From: an uncultured Clostridia bacterium | GTDB lineage: Bacteria > Bacillota > Clostridia > Christensenellales > Borkfalkiaceae | Direction: 5' to 3' | DNA: 50,579 nucleotides | Assembly (NCBI GenBank): GCA_949290575.1 | Contig: CASESJ010000007.1 | Location: forward strand, 1 to 50,579 | Part shown: positions 42,163-50,579 of the stretch, in pieces | Numbering within the stretch: position 1 is the first letter of the stretch | Layout of the letters: each line of letters starts with the position of its first letter | Position numbers and translations under genes: made by a program | The notes under the pieces: model-generated | Databases searched by the model: none | What the model was told of the DNA's origin: nothing | What the model saw: only the letters and a program-made list of their open reading frames with translations

Positions 42163-44745
42163 TCAGCCTTTGATTTTTTTATTTCGCCTTAAGCGCGACA
42201 GAACTCTGCAGGCAAACTTATATATTTCGCCGAAAACCACAACCGAGAGCGACAGAGCGAAAACCGCCATCCATTGTCCGAAAGAAAGGGAAGCTATGCC
42301 GAACGCGGTGGCGAAGGGCGACAGGCAGAGCGCGACGTTTGCGACTATGCCGACAGCAACCGTGACAAGCAGCACCTTGTTTGAAAGCGCGCCTCTGCCG
42401 AATGCGGAGCGACGCTCCATGCGCACGTTGAATGCGTGAAAAAGCTCGCTGAAAGATATACATAAAAACGCCATAGTCATTGCAGTTCCGACGCCGTAAT
42501 TTGCGAGCGCGAAGGCATACACTCCCACCGTTACCCCGCATATATATGCCCCCGAAAACAAAACGAACAGCAAACTGCGCGCGTTCAAAACAGCCTTTTC
42601 CGCGCGCTCGGGCGGGCGGGACATTGCGTCGGGGTCGCCCTTCTCCACGCCGAGAGCCACAACAGGAAATGTGTCCGTTATAAGGTTAATCCACAAAAGC
42701 TGAGTGGAGAGAAGAAAGTCTTTGCCGACGAAGGCAAAGGTTGCAATCAGAATTGCAAGCACCTCTGCGAGATTGGTTGAAAGATAAAAATTTATCGTCT
42801 TGCGGATATTTGCAGAAATCCTTCTGCCCTCGCGCACGGCGGAAACTATGGTAGTGAAACAGTCGTCGGCAATGACCATATCGGCAACGCTCTTTGTGAC
42901 GTCCGTTCCGCTTATGCCCATGGCAACGCCGATATCGGCAGACTTTATCGAGGGCGCGTCGTTCACTCCGTCGCCCGTCATAGCAACGACTTCACCCGCA
43001 TTCTTTTTGACCTTGACAATGAGGTTTTTGTGCGCGGGCGTGACGCGGGCGAACACCCTGCCCCTCTTTATGGCTTCGGCGCGCTCGCGGGCAGGCATGG
43101 CGTCGAGCTGCTCGCCCGAAAACACGAGCGACGGGTCGGAACATATCCCCGCCTGCTTTGCCACGGCAAGCGCGGTGCGGGCGTGGTCGCCCGTAATCAT
43201 TACCGTGGCAACGCCTGCGCGGGCACACTCTTCCACCGCCTCCCTGACGCCATGCTTGAGCCCGTCCGCCATGCCGCACAGTCCTAAAAAAGTCAGGTTT
43301 TCCTCCCTCTTTCCTCTGCCGCAGGCAAAGCCGAGCACCCTCATCGCCCTGTCGGACATCTCTGCGTTGCGCGCGGAAATCAATTCGATATCCCTCGGCG
43401 TAATATCCCTTTCGCCGTGCATATCTGCAATTTTCGTGCACTTTTTTATGAGTACGTCGGGCGCGCCCTTGCTCAGTATAAGCGTGCCTTCCCTGCCCTC
43501 GACTATGACGCTCATCATCTTCCTCTCGGAAGAAAATGCTATCTCGCCCGTTCTTATGTAGCTTTCACCATAGGGCGGCATGCTTTCGGCATAACTCTTT
43601 ATCGCAACTTCGGTGGGGTCGCCGACGCCTCCGCGGGCGTTGTTGCACTCCGCCATGCACCTTATAAACATCGGCGAGCTGTCCCCGCCCGAGGGCAGCC
43701 AGACCGCGCGCACCTGCATCTTGTTGCGAGTGAGAGTGCCCGTCTTATCCGTACATATGCAGGTACAGCCGCCCAACGTTTCGACGGCTTTCATCTTGCG
43801 TATGACGACGTTGCGCCTGCTCATGCGCTGCACGCCCATAGCCATAATTATAGTGACGACGGCGGGCAGACCTTCGGGAATTGCCGCAACCGCTATGGCA
43901 ACCGACGTCATGAAACTGTGCAGTATTTCGCCGCGGGCGAAAGCCGAAAACGCAAAGATGACTGCAGCTACGGCGACAACAAAGAGAGATATCGCCTTGC
44001 CGAGTTTATCGAGCACGCGCTCGAGAGGACTTTTGCCCTTTTCTTCGCCCTCGAGCATGTCTGCGATTGCGCCTATCTGGGTATTTCTGCCCGTGCCCGT
44101 GACGAGCGCGACGGCATTGCCCCTTACCACGAAAGTCGAGGAAAAGAGCATATTGTACGTTGCGCCGAGCGGAGTTTTCCTGTCGGTTATGACGCCGTCG
44201 CGCTTTTCCGCCGCAACGCTTTCTCCCGTAAGAGCCGCCTCGTCGGTTTTCAGCTGGTTACAGGAAATTATTCTGCAGTCTGCGGGCACCAGGTCGCCCT
44301 CTTCGAGGCGCACTATATCGCCGACGACGAGCTGCGAGGCGGGCAATTTTACCTCTCGCCCGTCGCGCAGGACTATTGCGGTCGGTGCGGACAGCTTTTT
44401 AAGATTTTCGATAGCCTTGTCCGCCCTGTACTGCTGCACCGTCCCGATTACCGCATTGAGAAGTATTATGCAGATAATTATTATTGTGTCCGTCAGGTCG
44501 TTGAAATCGTGCGAAATGAGCGCGATTACGCCCGAAATCGCCGCCGCAGCAACCAGAAGAAGGGTCATCACATCGCCGAACTGACAAAAGAACAGCTTGA
44601 AAATATTTATCTTTTTAGACTGTTCTATTACATTTGCGCCCTGCTCGCTCAGTCGGCGCGTCGCCTCCTCCCCGGTCAGCCCGTGCTCGTCCGCATTCAG
44701 ATTTTTCAAGGCGGCAGTTGCCGTCATATAACTGTATCTCAGCAT
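42163..44745 (-). CDS. Calcium-translocating P-type ATPase
   Basis: An 860-residue P2-type ATPase. The actuator motif LTGES, the phosphorylation site Asp333 in CTDKTGTLT, and the hinge MTGDGVNDAP are all present. Membrane segment 4 contains AIPEGLPAVVTI, the PEGLP motif typical of Ca2+ pumps. About ten hydrophobic helices fit. It should export Ca2+ (or Mn2+) with ATP. The N-terminal cation-ATPase domain is complete; a GGGG-type ribosome binding site precedes the ATG. Monocistronic; no regulator is adjacent. Confidence 0.92.
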   Translation of the reverse strand: MLRYSYMTATAALKNLNADEHGLTGEEATRRLSEQGANVIEQSKKINIFKLFFCQFGDVMTLLLVAAAAISGVIALISHDFNDLTDTIIIICIILLNAVIGTVQQYRADKAIENLKKLSAPTAIVLRDGREVKLPASQLVVGDIVRLEEGDLVPADCRIISCNQLKTDEAALTGESVAAEKRDGVITDRKTPLGATYNMLFSSTFVVRGNAVALVTGTGRNTQIGAIADMLEGEEKGKSPLERVLDKLGKAISLFVVAVAAVIFAFSAFARGEILHSFMTSVAIAVAAIPEGLPAVVTIIMAMGVQRMSRRNVVIRKMKAVETLGGCTCICTDKTGTLTRNKMQVRAVWLPSGGDSSPMFIRCMAECNNARGGVGDPTEVAIKSYAESMPPYGESYIRTGEIAFSSERKMMSVIVEGREGTLILSKGAPDVLIKKCTKIADMHGERDITPRDIELISARNAEMSDRAMRVLGFACGRGKREENLTFLGLCGMADGLKHGVREAVEECARAGVATVMITGDHARTALAVAKQAGICSDPSLVFSGEQLDAMPARERAEAIKRGRVFARVTPAHKNLIVKVKKNAGEVVAMTGDGVNDAPSIKSADIGVAMGISGTDVTKSVADMVIADDCFTTIVSAVREGRRISANIRKTINFYLSTNLAEVLAILIATFAFVGKDFLLSTQLLWINLITDTFPVVALGVEKGDPDAMSRPPERAEKAVLNARSLLFVLFSGAYICGVTVGVYAFALANYGVGTAMTMAFLCISFSELFHAFNVRMERRSAFGRGALSNKVLLVTVAVGIVANVALCLSPFATAFGIASLSFGQWMAVFALSLSVVVFGEIYKFACRVLSRLRRNKKIKG

Positions 44746-44826
44746 ATTTACCCCGCAGGTTTTTTATATACTCTATTTGTAAAGCGGCGCATTTATGCAG
44801 AGGGGCGGCAATTTGTTTTGAATTTC

Positions 44827-44900
44827 AGGCGCGCGGGCAATATTTTTGCCCGCGCGCCTCAGATAATTTATAAGCCCGCCGCGATTAAATCGCGGCGGGC
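44827..44900 (-). terminator. Tandem hairpins ending the ATPase-RloB operon
   Basis: Two GC stems in tandem: 44874-44886 with 44888-44900, directly behind the rloB-like stop, and 44827-44840 with 44846-44859. Either could terminate or protect the transcript. Confidence 0.6.
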
Positions 44901-44906
44901 GAAAGA

Positions 44907-45515
44907 TTAAAGTTTTCGCGCAATTCTGTCCACCCAGGACGGGTCGGGGTTTTCAAGGTAATTGAGAAGAGCAATAAAATTTGTTGACGGTTTCTTCTTA
45001 TAGTTGCGGCTCAGATGCTCAATGTTGCGCTTCATTGTATAGTAATTGTCGGCGTTGATAAGCCTGTTTATGCCCCTGCGCTGGTCGTCGCGGGCACGGT
45101 AGTTTTCGACGCCCGTAAGCTGGCGTATGAGCGGCGCATTCTCGTGCTTGCTGTTGGTCGCAAGGCTGACTTTGCCAAAGTGCGAAAGCTGAACCTGCAT
45201 TGTGCAGGGATTGACGAAATAGACGAGGTGCTTTGACACGCTCTTGTCGTGAAAGCGGTCGATTTTGTTGCAGATAGATCTGAACTGGTCGTACGGAAAC
45301 ATCTCCGTGTCGCAGAATATGACGATTAAATCAGCGTTGTCGTTCTGAAATTCGTTCTGATAGACGGGCGGAATATTATTAATTGATTTTGCGTTCTTTA
45401 TTCTTACGGTATACACGCCGTCCCATACGCCGCAATGCAGCAGGCGCAGAAGATAGTCGAACTCCTCGTATCCCTCGCAAATTATGGTTATCTTTTTAAT
45501 CGTCCTCTGTTTCAT
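44907..45515 (-). CDS. RloB-like (AbiLii-type) protein
   Basis: A 202-residue protein with RloB-family landmarks: the N-terminal IICEGYEEFDYL (TOPRIM-like Glu motif), the VIFCDTE segment in the position of the second acidic motif, and VNPCTMQVQLSHFG, matching the family motif NPxFExWLLxHF. The second acidic motif is Asp-x-Glu where Asp-x-Asp is usual. In other bacteria RloB lies in restriction or abortive-infection loci (RloA-RloB, AbiLi-AbiLii). It starts inside the ATPase gene (20-bp overlap) with GGAGGG upstream. A nuclease-like effector role is inference. Confidence 0.72.
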   Translation of the reverse strand: MKQRTIKKITIICEGYEEFDYLLRLLHCGVWDGVYTVRIKNAKSINNIPPVYQNEFQNDNADLIVIFCDTEMFPYDQFRSICNKIDRFHDKSVSKHLVYFVNPCTMQVQLSHFGKVSLATNSKHENAPLIRQLTGVENYRARDDQRRGINRLINADNYYTMKRNIEHLSRNYKKKPSTNFIALLNYLENPDPSWVDRIARKL

Positions 45516-46764
45516 CCTCTTCCCTCCCGAGCAGGACGGCTATAAGGTCGGGCTCGGGCAGTGCGCCCAACGCGCCGTCTTTGTAACTTTCCATAACGTC
45601 GTTTTCGCTGCGAGCCTCGCCTTTACATCCGGTAATCTCCGAAAGAGAACACAGCTTTACGCCCTCTTCGTCCTTGGAGGCAAACCATATCTGGTCCTTT
45701 CTGAACAGCCTGCGGCAGTCCAAAAGCGTTACGTCGTGCACGGTGAATATGAGCTGCGCGTTGACGTTGAGCTCGTTGTTGAAGAGCGACACTATTGCGC
45801 GCGTGAGCTTGAAATGCAGACTGCTGTCAATCTCGTCGACAACCAGAATTTTGCCCTCGGTGAGGGCTTCGATTATATAGCTTGCTATGGCGACCATCTT
45901 CTTTGTGCCCGTGGAATCGAAGATGAGACTTTTGACCGCCTTGCCCTTGTGAACCGACGTTAACCTGTACATATCCTCGGGCGAATTGCCCATTTTGAGC
46001 GCGAATTCCTGAGGGGAAATACACTCGTCGGCTGTCGGCGCGTCGGCATACAGGTAGTCGTCTATGTCGAGGTCGGCAAGCTTTATAAGCTCGACCGTGC
46101 GCTCGCGTATGTCCTTGTTCTCCTTCAGTACGCCTATGGTCTTGTCTATGGGGATATTGTTCATATCCACCACCTCCAATGACCGGGCAAAGTCGGTGAG
46201 CAGCCTCTTGCACTCCGCAGCGGCGGGATACTTGCTCTCGTTTATCGTAAACACGGCAATATTGCTCGACGAAACCATTTCAAGCAGTTCGCCGAGGCGT
46301 TCGTCGCCCGCAAAAAAGTAGCGTTCGCCAACCGTGTCGCGCACAAAAATTTCCCGCTCCGAAAGGCTGTCGCCCTCTTTTATTATTTCCGCAAAGCGTT
46401 CATAAACAAAGCCCTTGCGATGTCCGCCGCTTTCACTCACGTCATAGCGGAAGTCATATGCATAGGCTCTTTCTCCAGCGGTGAACGACACCCCGAGAGA
46501 ACATATGTCGTCTTCCGTAAATATATTGACGGGCATGGTGAAATCGCAGTCTGTAAGCACCTTCTTTATCGTAGCGAGAGCGCGCAGCATGCACGTCTTG
46601 CCAACGTTGTTCCCGCCGTACACGCAGGCTGATTTCAGCACCTGAAAATCACCGCACGCATGCACGTTGGAATAAAATTTTTTAACCTTTTCGTCCGCGA
46701 GCAGGCTGAGCTGCGCCTCGCCCTCGAACACGAGAAAATTTTTAACTCTTACGTTTAAAAGCAT
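45496..46764 (-). CDS. AAA family ATPase, RloA/AbiLi-like
   Basis: A 422-residue ATPase of the AAA_21/OLD-like type. Walker A is GGNNVGKT (50-57), an ABC-type signature is seen around STGTKKMVAIA (about residue 285), and Walker B is ILVVDEIDSSLH (about 305-316), followed by the switch His in FTVHD. The protein ends in an acidic tail (REEDETEDD). The 3' end overlaps the RloB-like gene by 20 bp, so the two are made together, as in two-gene anti-phage modules. AAAGAGGT precedes the ATG; its promoter is at 46796-46824. Confidence 0.82.
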   Translation of the reverse strand: MLLNVRVKNFLVFEGEAQLSLLADEKVKKFYSNVHACGDFQVLKSACVYGGNNVGKTCMLRALATIKKVLTDCDFTMPVNIFTEDDICSLGVSFTAGERAYAYDFRYDVSESGGHRKGFVYERFAEIIKEGDSLSEREIFVRDTVGERYFFAGDERLGELLEMVSSSNIAVFTINESKYPAAAECKRLLTDFARSLEVVDMNNIPIDKTIGVLKENKDIRERTVELIKLADLDIDDYLYADAPTADECISPQEFALKMGNSPEDMYRLTSVHKGKAVKSLIFDSTGTKKMVAIASYIIEALTEGKILVVDEIDSSLHFKLTRAIVSLFNNELNVNAQLIFTVHDVTLLDCRRLFRKDQIWFASKDEEGVKLCSLSEITGCKGEARSENDVMESYKDGALGALPEPDLIAVLLGREEDETEDD

Positions 46765-46795
46765 TTTGTTACCTCTTTAAGATATGTTCAATATA

Positions 46796-46824
46796 ATTAT
46801 ACCACGCAAAAGTTCCGTCTTCAA
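46796..46824 (-). promoter_or_regulatory. Promoter of the ATPase-RloB operon
   Basis: On the minus strand TTGAAG (46819-46824) and TATAAT (46796-46801), spacer 17 nt. Confidence 0.7.
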
Positions 46825-46888
46825 TATGCAAATCAAATTTAAGACGAGCGAAAAAGTATGAATTTTATATTATATTATTGCAATACGC

Positions 46889-46917
46889 TTTACAAAGGCA
46901 ATGACACATGATAAAAT
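46889..46917 (+). promoter_or_regulatory. Promoter of the cation diffusion facilitator gene
   Basis: TTTACA at 46889-46894 and TAAAAT at 46912-46917, spacer 17 nt; AAGGGG follows before the ATG at 46951. Confidence 0.65.
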
Positions 46918-46950
46918 GTTCGGAATACTTTATAAATAAGGGGCAGATGA

Positions 46951-48111
46951 ATGACAAAACTTCTATTCAGGCTTTTTATTCCCAAGGGCGACGTTTCAGA
47001 CCCGAACGTGCGCGCCGCCTACGGTAAACTTTCCGGCTTTACGGGGATAATTTTAAATATAATTCTCGTTGCGGGCAAGCTTACGTCGGGACTTATCTCG
47101 GGTTCGGTTTCGATTGTCGCAGACGCTCTGAACAACCTGTCGGACGCAGGGTCTTCTGTTATAACATTTATAGGTTTCCGCCTCGCGGGGCGCAAACCCG
47201 ACAAGGAACACCCCTTCGGACACGGCAGAATTGAGTATATTGCAGGACTTATCGTCTCCGTAATTATTATTTTTATGGGAATAGAACTCATTCAGACCTC
47301 GGTTGAGAAGATAATCAATCCCCAAAAAGCAGTCTTTTCCTACCTCGCTCTCGGCGTGCTTTGCGCTTCGATACTCTTCAAGCTGTGGATGTTCTTCTTT
47401 AACCGCAAGATTGCAAAGACGATAAATTCTCCCTCCGTCGCAGCTACGGCTACAGACAGCATATCCGACGTGATTGCAACAAGCGTAGTACTTGCCGCGC
47501 TGGTATGCGGAATGTACACCGATTTCCCCGTGGACGGCACGGCGGGCATAATAGTTGCGCTGTTCATATTAAAAGGCGGCATAAGCGCGCTCAAGGATAC
47601 TCAGGCACCCCTTTTAGGCAGACCCATAAGCAAAGAACTTGCCGAACAGATTGACAGCCTCGCGTTGGAACACGAAAACATTTTAGGCGTTCACGACCTT
47701 ATATATCACGATTACGGTCCGGGAAGAGCTCTTTTAAGCTTCCACGTCGAAGTTCCCGCAGAGCTTTCGGTTATTGCAATACACTCAATGATTGACCACA
47801 TAGAGCGCGAGATATACTCGAAGTACGGCATTGAGGCAGTCATACATATGGACCCCGTATGCAGCGGCGGAATGTGCGCGCAGGTGCAGACGCTGGCATT
47901 GCAGGCGGCGCAAAGCGTTCATCCCGACGCTACAATTCACGACGTGCAGATGGTTGACTGCGACGGCGCGCACAAGGTTTACTTCGATATGATTTTGCCC
48001 TACGGGCTGGAAATTACGGACGCTCAGGCGGCGGCGTTGGCTGCGGAATACTTAAAGCAGAACGGCATTGACGCCGAAGTGCGCATAGACCACCCCTATG
48101 TAGAAGCCTGA
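46951..48111 (+). CDS. Cation diffusion facilitator, probable manganese exporter
   Basis: A 386-residue CDF transporter with six membrane helices and a long C-terminal cytoplasmic domain. The transport site aligns as Asn61 and Asp65 (NNLSD) in helix 2 and Asp170 and Asp174 (DSISD) in helix 5. This Asn-Asp-Asp-Asp set is the one known from manganese exporters such as MntE, whereas zinc exporters use Asp-Asp-His-Asp. HPFGHGRIEYIAG is the usual conserved loop. The C-terminal part carries extra His residues. It is divergent from the ATPase-RloB operon and monocistronic. Confidence 0.87.
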   Translation: MTKLLFRLFIPKGDVSDPNVRAAYGKLSGFTGIILNIILVAGKLTSGLISGSVSIVADALNNLSDAGSSVITFIGFRLAGRKPDKEHPFGHGRIEYIAGLIVSVIIIFMGIELIQTSVEKIINPQKAVFSYLALGVLCASILFKLWMFFFNRKIAKTINSPSVAATATDSISDVIATSVVLAALVCGMYTDFPVDGTAGIIVALFILKGGISALKDTQAPLLGRPISKELAEQIDSLALEHENILGVHDLIYHDYGPGRALLSFHVEVPAELSVIAIHSMIDHIEREIYSKYGIEAVIHMDPVCSGGMCAQVQTLALQAAQSVHPDATIHDVQMVDCDGAHKVYFDMILPYGLEITDAQAAALAAEYLKQNGIDAEVRIDHPYVEA

Positions 48112-48142
48112 AGATAGGATATACTTGTAATATTAAGTTCAG

Positions 48143-48173
48143 AGCCGCCCGCAGGAATATCCTGCGGGCGGCT
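48143..48173 (+). terminator. Terminator of the cation diffusion facilitator gene
   Basis: A 14-bp stem (48143-48156 with 48160-48173) with a very small loop, followed by A/T-rich sequence. Confidence 0.65.
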
Positions 48174-48259
48174 TAAAATATACAGATTTTTTATCGTATT
48201 TAACTTTATGCGGCAAAACAGAGCGACTGTTCTATTTGTATTTTCTAATTTAAGAGCAC

Positions 48260-48297
48260 ATAAAAGCCCCCGCGCATTATTGCGCGGGGGCTTTTAT
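48260..48297. terminator. Terminator of the pectate lyase gene
   Basis: A perfect 17-bp stem (48260-48276 with 48281-48297) with a 4-nt loop. On the minus strand it follows the pectate lyase stop and ends in T-rich sequence; it can work both ways. Confidence 0.85.
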
Positions 48298-48340
48298 TAC
48301 CCTTATTATCGCAGAAATAAACTTTTCTGATTAACAATGT

Positions 48341-50579
48341 TTAAGCTACGGGTGTAAGAACGATAGCAAAGAGGTTCATTGTATCGCCCTTTGTTATTTC
48401 GTATGCCGTACCTGCGGTAAGAGTTACAGTTACAATGCCGTCAGAGCCTACCGTTTCGGCAGTACCGTTGATTTTAATCTTCTTGCCCGGAGTGTCGAGA
48501 TAGAGCGTCATTGTCATATTTTCGCTGGGGGTAAACGCAATTTTTGTCGCGCTCTCCATTTTGAGACAAACGCTGTATGTAGTACCGCCGACATTCATTG
48601 TACCCTTGCTGTCGGAAGCATTACCTGTAATGGTTACACCGTTTACGTTTGTGCCGCTATAGTCCTTATCCATCTCGAACGTGACAAGCGTTGAGCCTTC
48701 GACTATAGAGCCGCCACCAGTCGAGCCGCCTTCATCGCCGCCCGTCGAACCGCCTTCGGTTGAACCGCCCTCTTCGGAACCGTCACCACCAGTTGAACCG
48801 CCGTCGCCGCTTGAGCCGCCTTCGATAACGCTGCCGCCGCCTATCTGAACGAGGTCAGATTTGTAATTTACAAGCATCTGCTTGAGTTCGTCGATAACTA
48901 TATAGTTGCCGTCTTCAACAGCATCGTTGAATTCGTACTGTAAGTCGCCGCCGCCTACGCGTCCTGCAAATTTTTCAATAGTTGCCTTTGCGTCCTTTGC
49001 CGACTGAACTTCATATTCATACATGAGGTCGGGGTTGGTATCAAAGTTATTGTAAGTTGTGCCGCCGTCAAGGGTCTTGACCGAAGAAGGAACTTTTTCG
49101 TCGCGGCTTGTTGCTTCGTAAACATCAAAGCTTGTGTTGTTGTCCTGATAAGTTATGAGGCTTACCTTGCCGCTGCCTGCATATACGTTGCCGAACGACT
49201 TGATAATACCGCCGGTTTCGCCCGAGAACGTACCCTCGCCCTGAGCGTCAGTACCCTGACCGGAGGACATCATAGGCTTTTGCGTAGCTTCGGAACGGAA
49301 GTAGTTGTTTTCCACAAACGCACTTGCACCACACGTTATACCCACACCATACTTTGCATTGCCATCATAGTAATTGTTATATATATGAACGGTTGCAACT
49401 CTTATACGAGGATGACGCGAGTCAGAATGGTCGTACCAGTTATGGTGATATGTTATAAAATCAGATGTATCGCTGCTATTTGCACCCTGAAGATTGCACT
49501 TTCCGCTATCCCAGAAGTGATTATATGAATGAGTTATATATGTAGATTTTTTTGTATCAAGTGCGCCGTCGCCCTTTACCTGATCTTTATCGGAACCCGC
49601 ATCTCCGTAGAACATATCGCAGTTATGCACCCAAACGTGGTCATTATCCTGTTGAAGCCCTACGTTATCCCCCTCATCACTGTTGCAATTCATAAAGCCG
49701 AGGTTTCTTATTTCAATATTTGAAGCTCTTTTTACCCTTACACCCCAACCATTAGCCGTTGCATCGCTACCTATACCTTCAAAAGTAATGCCTGCCGCGG
49801 CGTTATTTTTATTTGTAATTAATATATCACCCTTATCCATTACGGACATATCGGTTATATTGCCAATAAGTCGTATTGCTAAAGGACGAGTTTCTTTGCC
49901 TTTTTCGTAACCATAAAGGATATTCTGCAAACCAACGCAAGGATTACTTTCCGCACCAGTTACTTCAAGGGAAACTGTATCCTTGGTCTCTTCAGTTATA
50001 TAAATAACGCGAGAATTGGACTTCAGAGTACCGTCTTCGTTATATGCACCCGAAGACGTGCCGTTCACAAACGCATAACCGCTGCGGTCGTGAGCTATTA
50101 CGGTTGCCGACGCCTCGGCTGCATATTCCGTCAGCTCATTATCGCTGCTGTCTACGGGAACAACTTTTAAGGTGTATCTTCCGGCTGCAAGTCCGACTGC
50201 GTCCGCTCTGAAATATGTACTGTATTTGCGGACAAGCGGTCCGTCAAGCTTGACATACGAGCTGTCAGCTGCGTCTGCGGCTTTGCAATATACGTTATAC
50301 CACTTGACGTTTTCATCTATTTCCCAAGTAACGTAAGCCGCTTCGAGGTCGCCTGCAACTTTTATGATTTCAACAGCGCCTGCAACGGGAACAGGTATAA
50401 CAGGCTCGTCGTCCTCATCACCGGTTATAGGAGGATTAGGCTTATCGGGATCGAGAGATTCGTCGGGATCGGGATCGGTCGTTTCACCGCCCTGGTCGGG
50501 GTCGGTCGTTTCACCGCCCTGGTCGGGGTCGGTCGTTTCACCGCCCTGGTCGGGGTCGGTTGTTTCACCGCCCTGGTCG
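48341..50579 (-). CDS. Multidomain extracellular pectate lyase (PL1), 5' end beyond the window
   Basis: The reading frame is open to the window edge, so at least 745 residues belong to this gene; the GTG at 50068 is only an internal codon. In order: Asp/Pro/Gly-rich repeats PDQGGETTD (27 bp per unit), a linker, a fibronectin-III-like domain (with WYNVYCK and GRYTLKVVPV), then a family 1 pectate lyase domain. The lyase shows parallel beta-helix sequence with DGALDTKKSTYITHSYNHFWDSG calcium-site region and the catalytic Arg in SDSRHPRIR. A Gly/Ser-rich linker and a C-terminal beta domain of about 100 residues (likely carbohydrate-binding) follow. It should cleave plant pectin outside the cell. 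Confidence 0.88.
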   Translation of the reverse strand, partial: DQGGETTDPDQGGETTDPDQGGETTDPDQGGETTDPDPDESLDPDKPNPPITGDEDDEPVIPVPVAGAVEIIKVAGDLEAAYVTWEIDENVKWYNVYCKAADAADSSYVKLDGPLVRKYSTYFRADAVGLAAGRYTLKVVPVDSSDNELTEYAAEASATVIAHDRSGYAFVNGTSSGAYNEDGTLKSNSRVIYITEETKDTVSLEVTGAESNPCVGLQNILYGYEKGKETRPLAIRLIGNITDMSVMDKGDILITNKNNAAAGITFEGIGSDATANGWGVRVKRASNIEIRNLGFMNCNSDEGDNVGLQQDNDHVWVHNCDMFYGDAGSDKDQVKGDGALDTKKSTYITHSYNHFWDSGKCNLQGANSSDTSDFITYHHNWYDHSDSRHPRIRVATVHIYNNYYDGNAKYGVGITCGASAFVENNYFRSEATQKPMMSSGQGTDAQGEGTFSGETGGIIKSFGNVYAGSGKVSLITYQDNNTSFDVYEATSRDEKVPSSVKTLDGGTTYNNFDTNPDLMYEYEVQSAKDAKATIEKFAGRVGGGDLQYEFNDAVEDGNYIVIDELKQMLVNYKSDLVQIGGGSVIEGGSSGDGGSTGGDGSEEGGSTEGGSTGGDEGGSTGGGSIVEGSTLVTFEMDKDYSGTNVNGVTITGNASDSKGTMNVGGTTYSVCLKMESATKIAFTPSENMTMTLYLDTPGKKIKINGTAETVGSDGIVTVTLTAGTAYEITKGDTMNLFAIVLTPVA
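50476..50579. repeat. 27-bp tandem repeats in the pectate lyase linker
   Basis: Nearly identical 27-bp units begin at 50476, 50503, 50530 and 50557 and run off the window end. They encode nine residues each and keep the frame. Confidence 0.85.

Noticed and set aside
43417..44910. 497-codon plus-strand frame across the P-ATPase gene
   Set aside because: Antisense to a complete P-type ATPase and with no recognisable domain.
50476..50579. CRISPR-like tandem repeat
   Set aside because: The units are adjacent without spacers and code for a nine-residue protein repeat in the frame of the pectate lyase.

Overview
The window looks like the chromosome of an uncultured anaerobic member of the Bacillota, probably class Clostridia (an order Christensenellales-type gut lineage is my guess, not something the sequence proves). 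The reasons are the rpsF-ssb-rpsR order, the Firmicutes-type TTGACA-N17-TATAAT promoters and GGAGG-like ribosome binding sites, SipW-type (ER-type) signal peptidase biology, a PepV/Sapep-type dipeptidase, and a pectate lyase with long low-complexity linkers. Most gene ends are marked by very GC-rich, nearly perfect hairpins, many of them bidirectional. No phage, integrase, transposase or CRISPR array is visible.

Layout. 1-700: two copies of a structured non-coding repeat. 795-2480: flavodoxin-family protein, GNAT acetyltransferase and a small membrane protein. 2540-2760: AT-rich gap with a cluster of DnaA-box-like 9-mers. 2866-6503: grpE-dnaK-dnaJ chaperone operon, without hrcA or a CIRCE operator. 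6727-8613: tyrosine phosphatase with an apparently leaderless promoter, then galE. 8712-12479: an aminosugar block, glmU-like acetyltransferase, glmM and glmS, with overlapping genes; the GlmU-like protein lacks the uridylyltransferase half. 12702-16664: two secreted proteins with SipW-type N termini. 16959-25149: an eight-gene operon ilvB-ilvN-ilvD-DUF4097-leuC-leuD-leuB-yggS for branched-chain amino acids, carrying an unexpected beta-helical DUF4097-like gene. 25384-27528: zinc-dependent phospholipase C family protein and a UMF1-type transporter. 27839-28842: rpsF-ssb-rpsR.

28993-31941: a 982-residue membrane-anchored protein with four degenerate internal repeats and no recognised family. 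32081-35444: CCA-adding enzyme diverging from a diacylglycerol-kinase-like gene and a PAS-SpoIIE phosphatase; the two directions appear to share one palindromic -35 hexamer. 35576-39941: pyridoxal/pyridoxamine kinase, a possible 27-residue mini-gene, RadC-like protein, Sapep dipeptidase, SGNH hydrolase and a tiny membrane protein. 40178-40268: tRNA-Ser(GCU). 40464-42008: SipW-like signal peptidase with a TasA/camelysin-like substrate. 42163-44745: Ca2+-type P-ATPase. 44907-46764: AAA ATPase plus RloB-like protein, a candidate two-gene anti-phage module. 46951-48111: cation diffusion facilitator with a manganese-type metal site. 48341-50579: a family 1 pectate lyase, open at the window edge.

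How the parts fit. The aminosugar block feeds peptidoglycan precursors, galE supplies UDP-galactose, and the ilv/leu operon makes branched-chain amino acids (ilvC and leuA must lie elsewhere). The SipW peptidase at 40.5 kb is the natural processor of its neighbour and, by signal-peptide similarity, of the two distant secreted proteins at 12.7-16.7 kb; together they could form a surface-fibre or matrix system. The best candidates for undescribed biology are the structured repeat with a hypervariable loop, the DnaA-box cluster, the split SipW/TasA-like system, the repeat-rich 982-residue protein beside rpsF, and the ATPase-RloB pair.
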